The notes under the pieces: generated by a model
Database searches by the model: none
What the model was told of the DNA's origin: nothing
The model's input: only the letters and a program-made list of their open reading frames with translations
In this document: positions 7,761 through 15,217 of the stretch, piece by piece
How positions within the stretch are numbered: the first letter of the stretch is position 1
Layout: the number at the start of each line of letters is the position of its first letter
Source: Labilibaculum sp032125735
GTDB lineage: Bacteria > Bacteroidota > Bacteroidia > Bacteroidales > Marinifilaceae
Assembly: GCA_032125735.1 (NCBI GenBank)
Contig: JAQBBZ010000072.1
Location: 1 to 30,236 of the forward strand
DNA: 30,236 nucleotides
Direction: 5' to 3'
Position numbers and translations under genes: made by a program

Positions 7761-9089
7761 ATGAGAATGAAGTCCAGCTTACTAAATTCGACAATATTTT
7801 TTCGCTTCTCACTTTTTGTGATTTTTGCGTTTTTGTCTAATCCAATTTTCTCGCAGATTACTGGATCAACAGCTAGTCATAAATCCTTGACGCAATATTC
7901 AAGTTCGCCACAAGATTCTATCTATGTCTTTTGCGATAATATAGGTTCTGGTGTTGGGGTGTTAAAAGCTAAGCCTAATGATGGTACATCAGGGTGGACT
8001 TTTACTTGGACTAAATGGGATTCTACAACTGGCACTTTTGCCACGCCAATTACATCAGTTGATACTCCTACAGAATCGATACTGACTAATTTGTCTGACG
8101 GACTGTATCGTGTTGATGCAAGCAATGGAATTAATTCGTTTAATGATCAGGCTTGGGTTCTTAATAATCGTAACAGCAAACCAAGTTTAACTCTAAGCTT
8201 AATGGATTGTGTAGGATTGCATTTTGAATCAGATTTTATACCTAACGTACTACAATATTTAAATATTCCTTCTGCAAACTTATTGAATGTTGGGACCGAT
8301 GGTCGTCATATATTCTCCTTAGTAAGAAATGGCGAGGAAATTTTTCGTACTCCTGTTCTCGCTTATGATGGAATTCCTAAGTTTTTTATTGATCAGGAAG
8401 CTTTTGTGGGTGATTTGTCTTATGTTGCTACTGTGTTAGATCAATATAATTGTGAATTTGTTTCAGATCCTATCTCGTCACCAACCTATGTTGTAAAAGC
8501 AGAATTTACTGCTGATCCGATGACTGGAGAAGCTCCTTTAGAGGTAGCCTTTAATAACGAGTCTGTAAATGCCGATGATTTTAATTGGTTTATTTATCAA
8601 GATTTCGATCGGATTAAGGATGCAACGACTGTTACTGATAGTTTATTGGTTGATGGTATTGTTACCGATGAAACTCCTCTTTCTTATACATACTTACATC
8701 CGGGCAATTACTTTGTGAAATTACTTGTTTCTTCGGATAAAGGCCCTGAGACATGTATCCACGAGTTTTATTTGAAGACGGAGGGAAAACCAATTGTAGT
8801 CGATACTTCATTGGTTCAGGTTCCTAACGTTTTTACTCCAAACGGAGATGGTAAAAATGATGTTTTTAGAGTGAAATCACAATCGCTAAAAAGTTTTAAT
8901 GCAACAATAATCAACCGATGGGGAAGAGTGGTTTATTCCTGGTCAAATCCGGATGAAGGCTGGAATGGGAAAGTTAATGGAAAGTGGGCTACTCCGGGAA
9001 CTTATTTTTATGTGATTACTGCAACGGGTAGAGAGGAGCAAAAAAAGAAATATACTAAGAAAGGTTCTTTTATGCTGATCAGAAAATAG
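7761..9089 (+). CDS. Secreted PKD-like protein with gliding-motility-type T9SS C-terminal domain
   Basis: A 442-residue exported protein. The N-terminus has a signal peptide (hydrophobic stretch about 11-27, likely cut near residue 31). Residues about 245-345 look like one PKD-type Ig fold, with FTADPMTGEAPLEVAFNN near its start and YTYLHPGNYFVKL near its end. From residue 354 the C-terminus carries the CHU_C/TIGR04131 domain, recognisable by VPNVFTPNGDGKNDVF, INRWGRVVY and TPGTYFYVI. That domain is the type B sorting signal of the type IX secretion system, so the protein should reach the cell surface or medium. Residues 40-240 are unassigned beta-rich sequence. It is a single gene ending at the hairpin at 9122-9159. 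ATG at 7767 is an alternative start. Confidence 0.9.
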   Translation: MRMKSSLLNSTIFFRFSLFVIFAFLSNPIFSQITGSTASHKSLTQYSSSPQDSIYVFCDNIGSGVGVLKAKPNDGTSGWTFTWTKWDSTTGTFATPITSVDTPTESILTNLSDGLYRVDASNGINSFNDQAWVLNNRNSKPSLTLSLMDCVGLHFESDFIPNVLQYLNIPSANLLNVGTDGRHIFSLVRNGEEIFRTPVLAYDGIPKFFIDQEAFVGDLSYVATVLDQYNCEFVSDPISSPTYVVKAEFTADPMTGEAPLEVAFNNESVNADDFNWFIYQDFDRIKDATTVTDSLLVDGIVTDETPLSYTYLHPGNYFVKLLVSSDKGPETCIHEFYLKTEGKPIVVDTSLVQVPNVFTPNGDGKNDVFRVKSQSLKSFNATIINRWGRVVYSWSNPDEGWNGKVNGKWATPGTYFYVITATGREEQKKKYTKKGSFMLIRK

Positions 9090-9121
9090 GAAAGTATATA
9101 TTATATAAGGAATGATTTTAG

Positions 9122-9159
9122 AAATAAGGAAAGGCCTCACATGAGGCCTTTCCTTATTT
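9122..9159. terminator. Bidirectional terminator between convergent genes
   Basis: A perfect 18-bp inverted repeat (9122-9139 with 9142-9159, core AAGGCCTCA/TGAGGCCTT) with a 2-base centre. The plus-strand exit reads TTATTTTT and the minus-strand exit ATTTCTAAAA, so it can stop transcription from both the 7761-9089 gene and the EF-G paralogue, whose stop codon it touches. Confidence 0.9.
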
Positions 9160-10299
9160 TTATGCTTCAGCAGTTTCTTCTTGATAAGCTGCTAAAAGTT
9201 CAGTCTGAACTTCGTTCGGAACTTTTTCGTAGGAGTCAAATTTCATGGTAAACTGTGCACGGCCTCTTGTTAATGAACTCAAAGTAGTTGAGTATTTGTT
9301 CATTTCCTTTAGAGGTACTTTGGCAAGGATTTTTTGAAATCCTTTCTCAGCTTCCATTCCCATGATCATTGCGCGACGGGTTTGCAAATCACTCATTACG
9401 TCACCCATTCGATCTTCTGGCACTAATACTTCTATATTATATATTGGCTCAAGTATTTTTGGACCTGCATTTTTAAAGGCTGCGCTAAATGCATGTCTAC
9501 CTGCTAGTCTAAATGAAATTTCATTGGAATCTACCGCGTGCATCTTCCCATCATAAACAACTACTCGAATATCTCTGGCGTACGAGCCTGTAAGCGGACC
9601 TTCATCCATCTTTTCCATGATTCCTTTCTGGATGGCTGGAAGAAAGCGGGTATCGATAGCTCCACCAACAATACAGTTGCAGAAAATTAATTTTCCACCC
9701 CAGCTTAATTTGGTTACTTCAGTACCACGTAGATTTACTTTCATCTCTTTGCCATCTATTTTATACATTACAGGATCTGGCATTCCTTCATAATAGGGCT
9801 CAATAAGCATGTGTACCTCTCCGAACTGTCCAGAGCCTCCCGATTGTTTTTTATGTCGATAATCTGCCTGAGCAAGTTTAGTGATTGTCTCGCGATAAGG
9901 AATTTTAGGAGTTAGGAATTCTATTTCTATATGGTCGTTATGACTTAATCTCCATTTTAGAGTATTCAAGTGAAATTCGCCTTGTCCGTGCAGTATAATT
10001 TGTTTTAACTCTTTTGAATATTCGATTAGTATTGTTGGGTCCTCCTCATGCATTCTATGCAGTAATTCGCCTAATTTTTCATCATCAGAATCTTCACTTG
10101 CTTTTACTGCAGTTCTGTATTTAGGTTCTGGGAATTTTATATCCTTATATACGAAGTCACAATCTTTACAATTTAATGTGTGATTGTTTTTTGTGTTTTT
10201 CAATTTTACGGTTGCTCCAATATCCCCGGCAACAAGTTCACCAACTCTTTCGCGATTTCTACCTGCAACAACATACAATTGAGATATTCTCTCTTTCAT
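9160..10299 (-). CDS. EF-G paralogue, 3' part (domains II-V)
   Basis: 379 codons from ATG at 10299, four bases after the stop of the upstream part. It begins inside domain II with MKERISQLYVVAGRNRERVG and includes domains III, IV and V, with EF-G-like segments such as GQGEFHLNTLKWRL (domain III) and VPEDRMGDVMSDLQTRRA (domain V). Domain IV contains the KQSGGSGQFGEVHM segment also seen in the true EF-G downstream. Without frame restoration this would be a polypeptide lacking the G domain. The frame is open upstream of this ATG through the overlap, consistent with one original gene. Expression as a separate protein is possible but unsupported. Confidence 0.75.
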   Translation of the reverse strand: MKERISQLYVVAGRNRERVGELVAGDIGATVKLKNTKNNHTLNCKDCDFVYKDIKFPEPKYRTAVKASEDSDDEKLGELLHRMHEEDPTILIEYSKELKQIILHGQGEFHLNTLKWRLSHNDHIEIEFLTPKIPYRETITKLAQADYRHKKQSGGSGQFGEVHMLIEPYYEGMPDPVMYKIDGKEMKVNLRGTEVTKLSWGGKLIFCNCIVGGAIDTRFLPAIQKGIMEKMDEGPLTGSYARDIRVVVYDGKMHAVDSNEISFRLAGRHAFSAAFKNAGPKILEPIYNIEVLVPEDRMGDVMSDLQTRRAMIMGMEAEKGFQKILAKVPLKEMNKYSTTLSSLTRGRAQFTMKFDSYEKVPNEVQTELLAAYQEETAEA

Positions 10300-10303
10300 T
10301 CCA

Positions 10304-11317
10304 TTATTGATATTGGTTAAAATCGTCTCCTTCTTTTATTTTCCCTGATATAACTTTGAAATAACTCACCTCTCCAATATGAGGCTCAATTGATGTTTTA
10401 AATACGAAAACGGAAGTCGGTGCATTAGGGTCACACTTGGCTTCTCTGCCACTTACTGTTGGTATCGCAGGCATTTCTGTTACATACGGAACGATATTTC
10501 CAATAAATTCCATTAATCGACGAACACCCATATCTTTTTTTGCTGAAATGCAGAATACAGGAAAGAAATCACATGCGATCATTCCTTTTTTCATGCCTTC
10601 TCTCATTTCATCTTCAGTTAAAGTTCCCTTGTCGAAATACAGTTCCATTAGGGCTTCATCATTTTCTGCTGCTGATTCTACAAGCTCATTGTGTAATTGG
10701 TTGGCTTTGTCAATTTCAGAATCAGGTATTGCAAGTATTTCTGGTACTCCTCCATCGGGTCCCCATTGATACATTTTCATTTTTAAAACATCAATAATTG
10801 CATTGAAATTTACGCCAACGTTTACGGGATATTGTACGATTGAAACTTTGCTGCCAAAATTCGTTTTAGCCGATTCAATGCATTGTTCAAAATTTGCCTT
10901 GTCGTGATCTAATTGATTAATAACTAAAATCAAAGGTTTGTTTAATTTTGCAGCTCTGCGACTAATGATTTCAGTACCAACCTCAACACCATTTTGTGCA
11001 TTAATAAGCATCAAGCCTGTGTCAACAACATTAAGAGCAGAAATAACTCCTCCCGAAAAATCATCTGCGCCAGGAGTATCTATAAAATTAATTTTTTTTC
11101 CTAGCCATTCAGTGTAAAGAACCGTTGAGAAAACAGAGCTCTCATATTCGTGTTCTACAGGGTTGTAATCAGAAACGGTGCTATTATCTTCCACGTTTCC
11201 GCGTCTTGTAATAACACCGCCTTCAAATAGCATTGCTTCGGCAAGGGTAGTTTTACCCGAGCCGGCATTGCCAATGAGGGCGATGTTTTTAATTTCATTT
11301 GATTGATACACTTTCAT
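10304..11317 (-). CDS. EF-G paralogue, 5' part (G domain)
   Basis: 337 codons covering the GTPase domain and the first strands of domain II. The P-loop GNAGSGKT is at residues 16-23. The switch II region reads DTPGADDF (80-87), where true EF-G has DTPGHVDF, so the catalytic His is Ala84. The base-recognition motif is NQLD (134-137) instead of NKxD, and switch I lacks RGIT. These changes fit the EF-G2 (FusA2) branch reported from gut Bacteroides to support translocation without GTP hydrolysis. It ends prematurely at the frameshift. The start ATG at 11317 precedes MKVYQSNEIKNIALIG, which matches the family N-terminus. It is divergent from the str operon. Confidence 0.85.
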   Translation of the reverse strand: MKVYQSNEIKNIALIGNAGSGKTTLAEAMLFEGGVITRRGNVEDNSTVSDYNPVEHEYESSVFSTVLYTEWLGKKINFIDTPGADDFSGGVISALNVVDTGLMLINAQNGVEVGTEIISRRAAKLNKPLILVINQLDHDKANFEQCIESAKTNFGSKVSIVQYPVNVGVNFNAIIDVLKMKMYQWGPDGGVPEILAIPDSEIDKANQLHNELVESAAENDEALMELYFDKGTLTEDEMREGMKKGMIACDFFPVFCISAKKDMGVRRLMEFIGNIVPYVTEMPAIPTVSGREAKCDPNAPTSVFVFKTSIEPHIGEVSYFKVISGKIKEGDDFNQYQ

Positions 11318-11464
11318 AATGGTTTCTTTTTTTGGGTTAAAAAAAAATGTATTAACTGTTTTGAAGTTGAAAAACTTTATTTTGGGTTGTTAGATTTTCT
11401 AAATTAATTAACTTTTTAGTTAGATACAATATACATTAAGTATTAATTGGGCATATTAAAATGA

Positions 11465-11472
11465 CAAATATA
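11465..11472 (-). promoter_or_regulatory. Possible promoter (-7 box) of the EF-G paralogue
   Basis: The minus strand reads TATATTTG at 11472-11465, matching TAnnTTTG, with a predicted leader of about 140 nucleotides. No TTTG is found at the -33 distance, so this is weak. Confidence 0.35.
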
Positions 11473-11570
11473 TAATGTGATTGTATTTCTACTTTTAACT
11501 CATATTTCTTAATGGGAAATGCCGATTTTTCAAACAAACTCAAATAGCTTATTTTTTTGACAGATAATAA

Positions 11571-11602
11571 CTTGTCTTTTAAAAAGGCTTTTTCTACCTT
11601 TG
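11571..11602 (+). promoter_or_regulatory. Candidate promoter P1 of the ribosomal protein cluster
   Basis: CTTG (11571-11574) followed after 20 bases by TACCTTTG (11595-11602), close to the Bacteroidota consensus in both boxes and spacing. Transcription would start near 11609, about 114 bases before the rpsL ATG, and would include the inverted repeat at 11621-11662 in the leader. Confidence 0.65.
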
Positions 11603-11620
11603 TGCACTGGTTTTAAGGCG

Positions 11621-11662
11621 TTTTTCTAAAATCGAGCATGTGAATGGCTGTTTTTAGAAAAA
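11621..11662 (+). promoter_or_regulatory. 11-bp inverted repeat in the rpsL leader
   Basis: TTTTTCTAAAA (11621-11631) and TTTTAGAAAAA (11652-11662) are exact inverted repeats separated by 20 bases. The repeat lies between the two TACCTTTG boxes. It could be a leader hairpin in the longer transcript or an operator over the second promoter. Confidence 0.5.
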
Positions 11663-11668
11663 TAATAA

Positions 11669-11676
11669 TACCTTTG
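11669..11676 (+). promoter_or_regulatory. Candidate promoter P2 of the ribosomal protein cluster
   Basis: A second TACCTTTG, identical to the P1 box and 74 bases downstream, with only a poor -33 match (CTG at 11648-11650, spacing 18). If used, it would give a leader of about 40 nucleotides. Confidence 0.4.
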
Positions 11677-11722
11677 CAGACCAAATTGTTAAAAATATTT
11701 AATTAAAAAAGTAATTGTTAAT

Positions 11723-12106
11723 ATGCCTACAATTCAACAGTTAGTTAGAAAAGGAAGAACCAAGCTTATCGATAAAAGCAAGGCTCCGGCATTAGATTCT
11801 TGTCCACAAAGGAGAGGGGTTTGTGTTCGTGTGTATACGACTACACCAAAGAAGCCTAACTCGGCTATGCGTAAAGTAGCTCGTGTTAGATTGACTAACG
11901 GAAAAGAAGTGAATGCTTACATTCCAGGAGAAGGACACAACTTGCAAGAGCACTCGATCGTTTTGATTAGAGGTGGTCGTGTAAAAGATCTTCCAGGGGT
12001 AAGATATCACCTTGTTCGTGGTGCTTTAGACGCTTCAGGTGTAGAAGGTCGTATGCAACGTCGTTCTAAGTATGGTACTAAGAGACCAAAAGCTAAAAAA
12101 AAGTAA
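11723..12106 (+). CDS. rpsL: Small subunit ribosomal protein uS12
   Basis: Decoding-centre protein of the 30S subunit and first gene of the cluster. The 127 residues are full length, with the conserved TTTPKKPNSA loop and GEGHNLQEHS segment. Lys43 and Lys88, the main sites of streptomycin-resistance substitutions, are both the wild-type residue. Asp89, the site methylthiolated by RimO in E. coli, is present too. The 129-base gap to rpsG holds a possible S7 control site. Confidence 0.99.
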   Translation: MPTIQQLVRKGRTKLIDKSKAPALDSCPQRRGVCVRVYTTTPKKPNSAMRKVARVRLTNGKEVNAYIPGEGHNLQEHSIVLIRGGRVKDLPGVRYHLVRGALDASGVEGRMQRRSKYGTKRPKAKKK

Positions 12107-12137
12107 TTAATTCAAGTTTCTAAAACTGTGAGTTAAT

Positions 12138-12226
12138 GTTTATGTGTTGTTCTCTATTAAGTTGAGTAAATGATCGTGAGATTTTTGAAGACTGAACCGG
12201 GCAGCTACAACGGATAACTCGTAAAC
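12138..12226 (+). promoter_or_regulatory. Possible S7 autoregulatory site between rpsL and rpsG
   Basis: In the 129-base gap, GTTTATGTGTT (12138-12148) can pair with AACTCGTAAAC (12216-12226) apart from one G-U and one U-U pair, closing a 67-base loop just before the rpsG ATG. Within the loop GCTACAACGG (12204-12213) differs by one base from the universal 16S stretch GCTACAATGG around E. coli position 1240, where S7 contacts rRNA. E. coli S7 represses its own operon from the same gap. Confidence 0.4.
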
Positions 12227-12235
12227 TAAGAGAAA

Positions 12236-12712
12236 ATGAGAAAGTCAAGACCAAAAAAAAGGATTCTTTTACCAGATCCAAAGTTTAATGATGTTCTGGT
12301 AACAAGATTCGTAAATGACTTAATGGTTGATGGAAAGAAAAATCTTTCTTTTAAAGTATTTTATGATGCTTTAGAAATCGTTAAAACAAAAACAGAAAAG
12401 CTAGAGAAGTCTCCTCTTGAGATTTGGAAAAAAGCTTTAGAGAACATTACTCCAGCAGTTGAGGTTAAGAGCCGACGCGTAGGTGGAGCAACCTTCCAAG
12501 TTCCTACGGAGATTCGTCCTGAAAGGAAAGTATCAATCGCTATTAAGAGTATGATAACTTTTGCACGTAAAAGATCTGGTAAATCTATGGCGGAGAAATT
12601 GTCTGCAGAAATTCTTGGTGGTTATAACGAAGAGGGTGGAGCTTACAAGAAGAAAGAAGATACACATAGAATGGCTGAAGCTAACCGTGCTTTTGCTCAC
12701 TTTAGATTTTAA
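12236..12712 (+). CDS. rpsG: Small subunit ribosomal protein uS7
   Basis: Nucleates assembly of the 30S head by binding the 3' major domain of 16S rRNA, near the E site. The 158-residue protein has the usual N-terminal RKSRPKKR basic segment, GGATFQVPTEIRPER in the middle and the KKEDTHRMAEANRAFAHFRF end. It is likely the regulator of its own operon, as in E. coli. It is followed after 25 bases by fusA. Confidence 0.99.
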   Translation: MRKSRPKKRILLPDPKFNDVLVTRFVNDLMVDGKKNLSFKVFYDALEIVKTKTEKLEKSPLEIWKKALENITPAVEVKSRRVGGATFQVPTEIRPERKVSIAIKSMITFARKRSGKSMAEKLSAEILGGYNEEGGAYKKKEDTHRMAEANRAFAHFRF

Positions 12713-12737
12713 TCATTGTTAAGCGATTCTTAAAGAA

Positions 12738-14852
12738 ATGGCAAAAAGAGATTTGAAATTCACCAGGAATATTGGTATCATGGCTCACATCGATGCCGGA
12801 AAAACAACTACCACTGAGCGTATTTTGTTTTACACCGGTGTTTCTCACAAAATTGGTGAGGTACACGATGGAGCAGCTACAATGGACTGGATGGAGCAAG
12901 AGCAAGAAAGAGGTATTACAATTACCTCTGCTGCAACTACCTGTTTTTGGGATTACAATAGCGAAAAGTATCAAGTGAATATTATTGATACTCCAGGTCA
13001 CGTTGACTTTACCGTAGAGGTGGAGCGTTCATTACGTGTTTTGGATGGAGCTGTTGCATGTTTCTGTGCAGTTGGTGGTGTTGAGGCACAATCAGAAACA
13101 GTTTGGAGACAAGCTGATAAATATAAAGTACCACGTATGGGTTTTGTAAATAAAATGGACCGTTCAGGTGCTGATTTTTACAAAGCTGTTCGTGAGGTGA
13201 GAGAGAAATTAGGAGCTAATCCAATTCCTGTTCAAATTCCTATTGGATCTGAAGAGAGCTTTAGAGGTGTGGTTGATTTGATCACAATGAAAGCTGTTAT
13301 TTGGTACGATGATGAGAATGGAACCAATTATACCCTTGAGGCTATTCCTGATTATTTAGTTGAAGAGGCTAATGAGTGGAGAGAAAAACTTGTCGAAGCT
13401 GTAGCAATACATGATGAGGATCTTATGGAGCGTTTCTTTGAAGCGCCGGAATCAATTTCAGAAGAGGAACTTATAGCCGTAATTCGTAAAGCTACTGTAG
13501 CAATGGATATTGTTCCAATGTTATGTGGTTCTGCGTTTAAAAACAAAGGTGTTCAACGTTTGTTGGATGCAGTAATTACATACTTGCCATCACCGCTTGA
13601 TGTTGATGCTATTGTGGGAAAAGTTCCAGGAACAGATGAAGTGGTTTCAAGACAACCTTCTGTTGATGAGCCTTTGGCTGCTTTGGCATTTAAAATTGCT
13701 ACTGACCCATTCGTAGGTCGTTTGGCTTTTACTCGTTTATATTCAGGTTCTATTGATGCAGGTTCTTACGTTTATAATGTTAGAACAGGTAACAAAGAAC
13801 GTATTTCACGTTTATATCAAATGCACTCAAACAAGCAAAACGCTATCGATCGTGTTGAAGCTGGTGATATTTGTGCATGTGTTGGTTTTAAAGATATTAG
13901 AACTGGTGATACATTGTGTCAAAAAGAAACTCAAATCGAGCTTGAATCGATGGATTTTCCAGAACCAGTAATCGGTATTGCTATTGAGCCTTTAACTCAG
14001 AAGGATCTTGATAAGATGGGTATGGCATTGGCTAAATTAGCTGAAGAAGATCCAACTTTCCATGTGAAAACTGATGAAGATTCAGGACAAACAGTTATTA
14101 GTGGTATGGGTGAGCTTCACTTGGATATCATTGTTGATCGTTTGAGACGTGAATTTAAAGTAGAGTGTAATCAAGGTGCGCCTCAAGTTGCTTATAAAGA
14201 AGCTATTACAGGCACTGTTAATCACCGTCAGGTATTTAAGAAACAGTCCGGTGGTCGTGGTAAATTTGCTGATATTATCTTCAACTTGTCTCCTGTTGAT
14301 GCCGATTTTGTAGGTGAAGGATTACAGTTTGTAGACAAGGTTAAAGGGGGTAATATCCCTAAGGAATTCGTTCCGTCGGTAATGAAAGGTTTTAAAGAGG
14401 CAATGAAAAATGGTGTATTGGCAGGTTATTCTGTTGATTCATTAAAAGTTGAATTGCTTGACGGATCTTTCCATCCTGTTGATTCGGATCAACTTTCGTT
14501 TGAATTGGCCGCTAAGCAAGGTTACAGAGAAGCTTGTGCTAAAGCGAAACCAGTTCTTCTTGAGCCTATCATGAAAATTGAAGTTATTACTCCTGAAGAA
14601 TACATGGGTGATATCATTGGTGACTTAAACAAGCGTAGAGGTCAGATTGAAGGAATGGAAACTAAGCATGGAGCACGTGTTGTAAATGCTATGGTGCCAT
14701 TGTCTGAGCAATTTGGATACGTTACTGTATTGAGAACATTATCTTCTGGCCGAGCAAATTCTTCTATGGAATTTAATCACTTTGCAGAGGTGCCAAAAGG
14801 TATTGCAAAAGAGGTGGTTGAGAAAGCCAAGGGTAAAGTAGAATTACTATAG
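12738..14852 (+). CDS. fusA: Elongation factor G
   Basis: GTPase that drives ribosomal translocation and, with RRF, ribosome recycling. The 704 residues carry a complete G domain: P-loop AHIDAGKT (16-23), RGIT in switch I, DTPGH with the catalytic His88, and NKMD (138-141). Domains II-V follow, with GMGELHLDIIVDRL in domain III and KKQSGGRGKFAD in domain IV. It contrasts directly with the degenerate EF-G paralogue encoded divergently upstream, so this copy must be the housekeeping factor. It lies between rpsG and rpsJ with short gaps, joining the str and S10 groups into one unit. No tuf gene follows, unlike in E. coli. Confidence 0.99.
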   Translation: MAKRDLKFTRNIGIMAHIDAGKTTTTERILFYTGVSHKIGEVHDGAATMDWMEQEQERGITITSAATTCFWDYNSEKYQVNIIDTPGHVDFTVEVERSLRVLDGAVACFCAVGGVEAQSETVWRQADKYKVPRMGFVNKMDRSGADFYKAVREVREKLGANPIPVQIPIGSEESFRGVVDLITMKAVIWYDDENGTNYTLEAIPDYLVEEANEWREKLVEAVAIHDEDLMERFFEAPESISEEELIAVIRKATVAMDIVPMLCGSAFKNKGVQRLLDAVITYLPSPLDVDAIVGKVPGTDEVVSRQPSVDEPLAALAFKIATDPFVGRLAFTRLYSGSIDAGSYVYNVRTGNKERISRLYQMHSNKQNAIDRVEAGDICACVGFKDIRTGDTLCQKETQIELESMDFPEPVIGIAIEPLTQKDLDKMGMALAKLAEEDPTFHVKTDEDSGQTVISGMGELHLDIIVDRLRREFKVECNQGAPQVAYKEAITGTVNHRQVFKKQSGGRGKFADIIFNLSPVDADFVGEGLQFVDKVKGGNIPKEFVPSVMKGFKEAMKNGVLAGYSVDSLKVELLDGSFHPVDSDQLSFELAAKQGYREACAKAKPVLLEPIMKIEVITPEEYMGDIIGDLNKRRGQIEGMETKHGARVVNAMVPLSEQFGYVTVLRTLSSGRANSSMEFNHFAEVPKGIAKEVVEKAKGKVELL

Positions 14853-14876
14853 TTTATATCGTTAATATTAAATAAT

Positions 14877-15182
14877 ATGAGCCAAAAAATTAGAATTAAA
14901 CTGAAATCTTACGATCACAACTTGGTTGATAACTCAGCTGAGAAAATCGTTAAGACAGTTAAGGCTACAGGTGCAGTAGTAAGTGGTCCTATTCCACTTC
15001 CAACTCACAAAAGAATTTTTACTGTTCTTCGTTCAACTTTCGTGAACAAGAAATCAAGAGAGCAGTTTCAACTTTCTTCATTCAAACGTTTAATTGATAT
15101 TTACAGTTCTACTGCAAGTACAATTGATGCTTTGATGAAACTAGAGTTGCCTAGTGGAGTAGAAGTTGAGATCAAAGTTTGA
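14877..15182 (+). CDS. rpsJ: Small subunit ribosomal protein uS10
   Basis: Component of the 30S head and, as NusE, of transcription antitermination complexes. The 101 residues include the conserved SGPIPLPTHK loop and the RLIDIYSST segment. It begins the classic S10 order, but here is preceded after 24 bases by fusA with no terminator or promoter apparent, so read-through from the str genes is expected. Confidence 0.99.
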   Translation: MSQKIRIKLKSYDHNLVDNSAEKIVKTVKATGAVVSGPIPLPTHKRIFTVLRSTFVNKKSREQFQLSSFKRLIDIYSSTASTIDALMKLELPSGVEVEIKV

Positions 15183-15217
15183 TAAACTGTTAGATTTATT
15201 TTAAAAAATAAAGAAAA

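Larger units (their letters stand above)
9160..11317 (-). pseudogene. Frameshifted EF-G paralogue (EF-G2/FusA2-like), full extent
   Basis: Two adjacent minus-strand frames (11317-10304 and 10299-9160) together make one EF-G-like protein of about 717 residues, the usual length of the Bacteroidota EF-G paralogue. The break lies at the start of domain II. On the coding strand GATTTTAACC reads D-F-N and runs to a stop. Removing one T gives GAT TTA ACC (D-L-T), which leads directly into the continuing frame N-I-N-N-G-M-K-E-R. The surplus base is in or next to the A-run at 10319-10322 of the plus strand. It could be a true disruption, a sequencing error or a +1 recoding site. Both halves are otherwise intact and well conserved, which argues for a recent or artefactual event. 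Confidence 0.8.
11318..11722. other. Divergent regulatory region between the EF-G paralogue and rpsL
   Basis: 405 AT-rich bases without a gene. The left 150 bases hold the leader and a possible minus-strand promoter of the EF-G paralogue (TATATTTG at 11472-11465). The right 150 bases hold two TACCTTTG boxes for the str operon and an 11-bp inverted repeat between them. The middle (about 11480-11560) shows nothing I can name. Confidence 0.6.

Noticed and set aside
10297..10330. Programmed +1 frameshift like that of prfB in the EF-G paralogue
   Set aside because: No prfB-like CUU-UGA slip site and no Shine-Dalgarno at the short spacing needed; a plain one-base insertion explains the data better, although recoding is not excluded.
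10437..10769. Open plus-strand frame of 110 codons opposite the EF-G paralogue
   Set aside because: It is antisense to a conserved G domain, has no recognisable product and is explained by codon bias of the real gene.
11574..11592. AAAAAG-G-CTTTTT repeat as a terminator ahead of the str operon
   Set aside because: The arms leave a one-base centre and lie between the -33 and -7 boxes of the best promoter, so they are more likely incidental.
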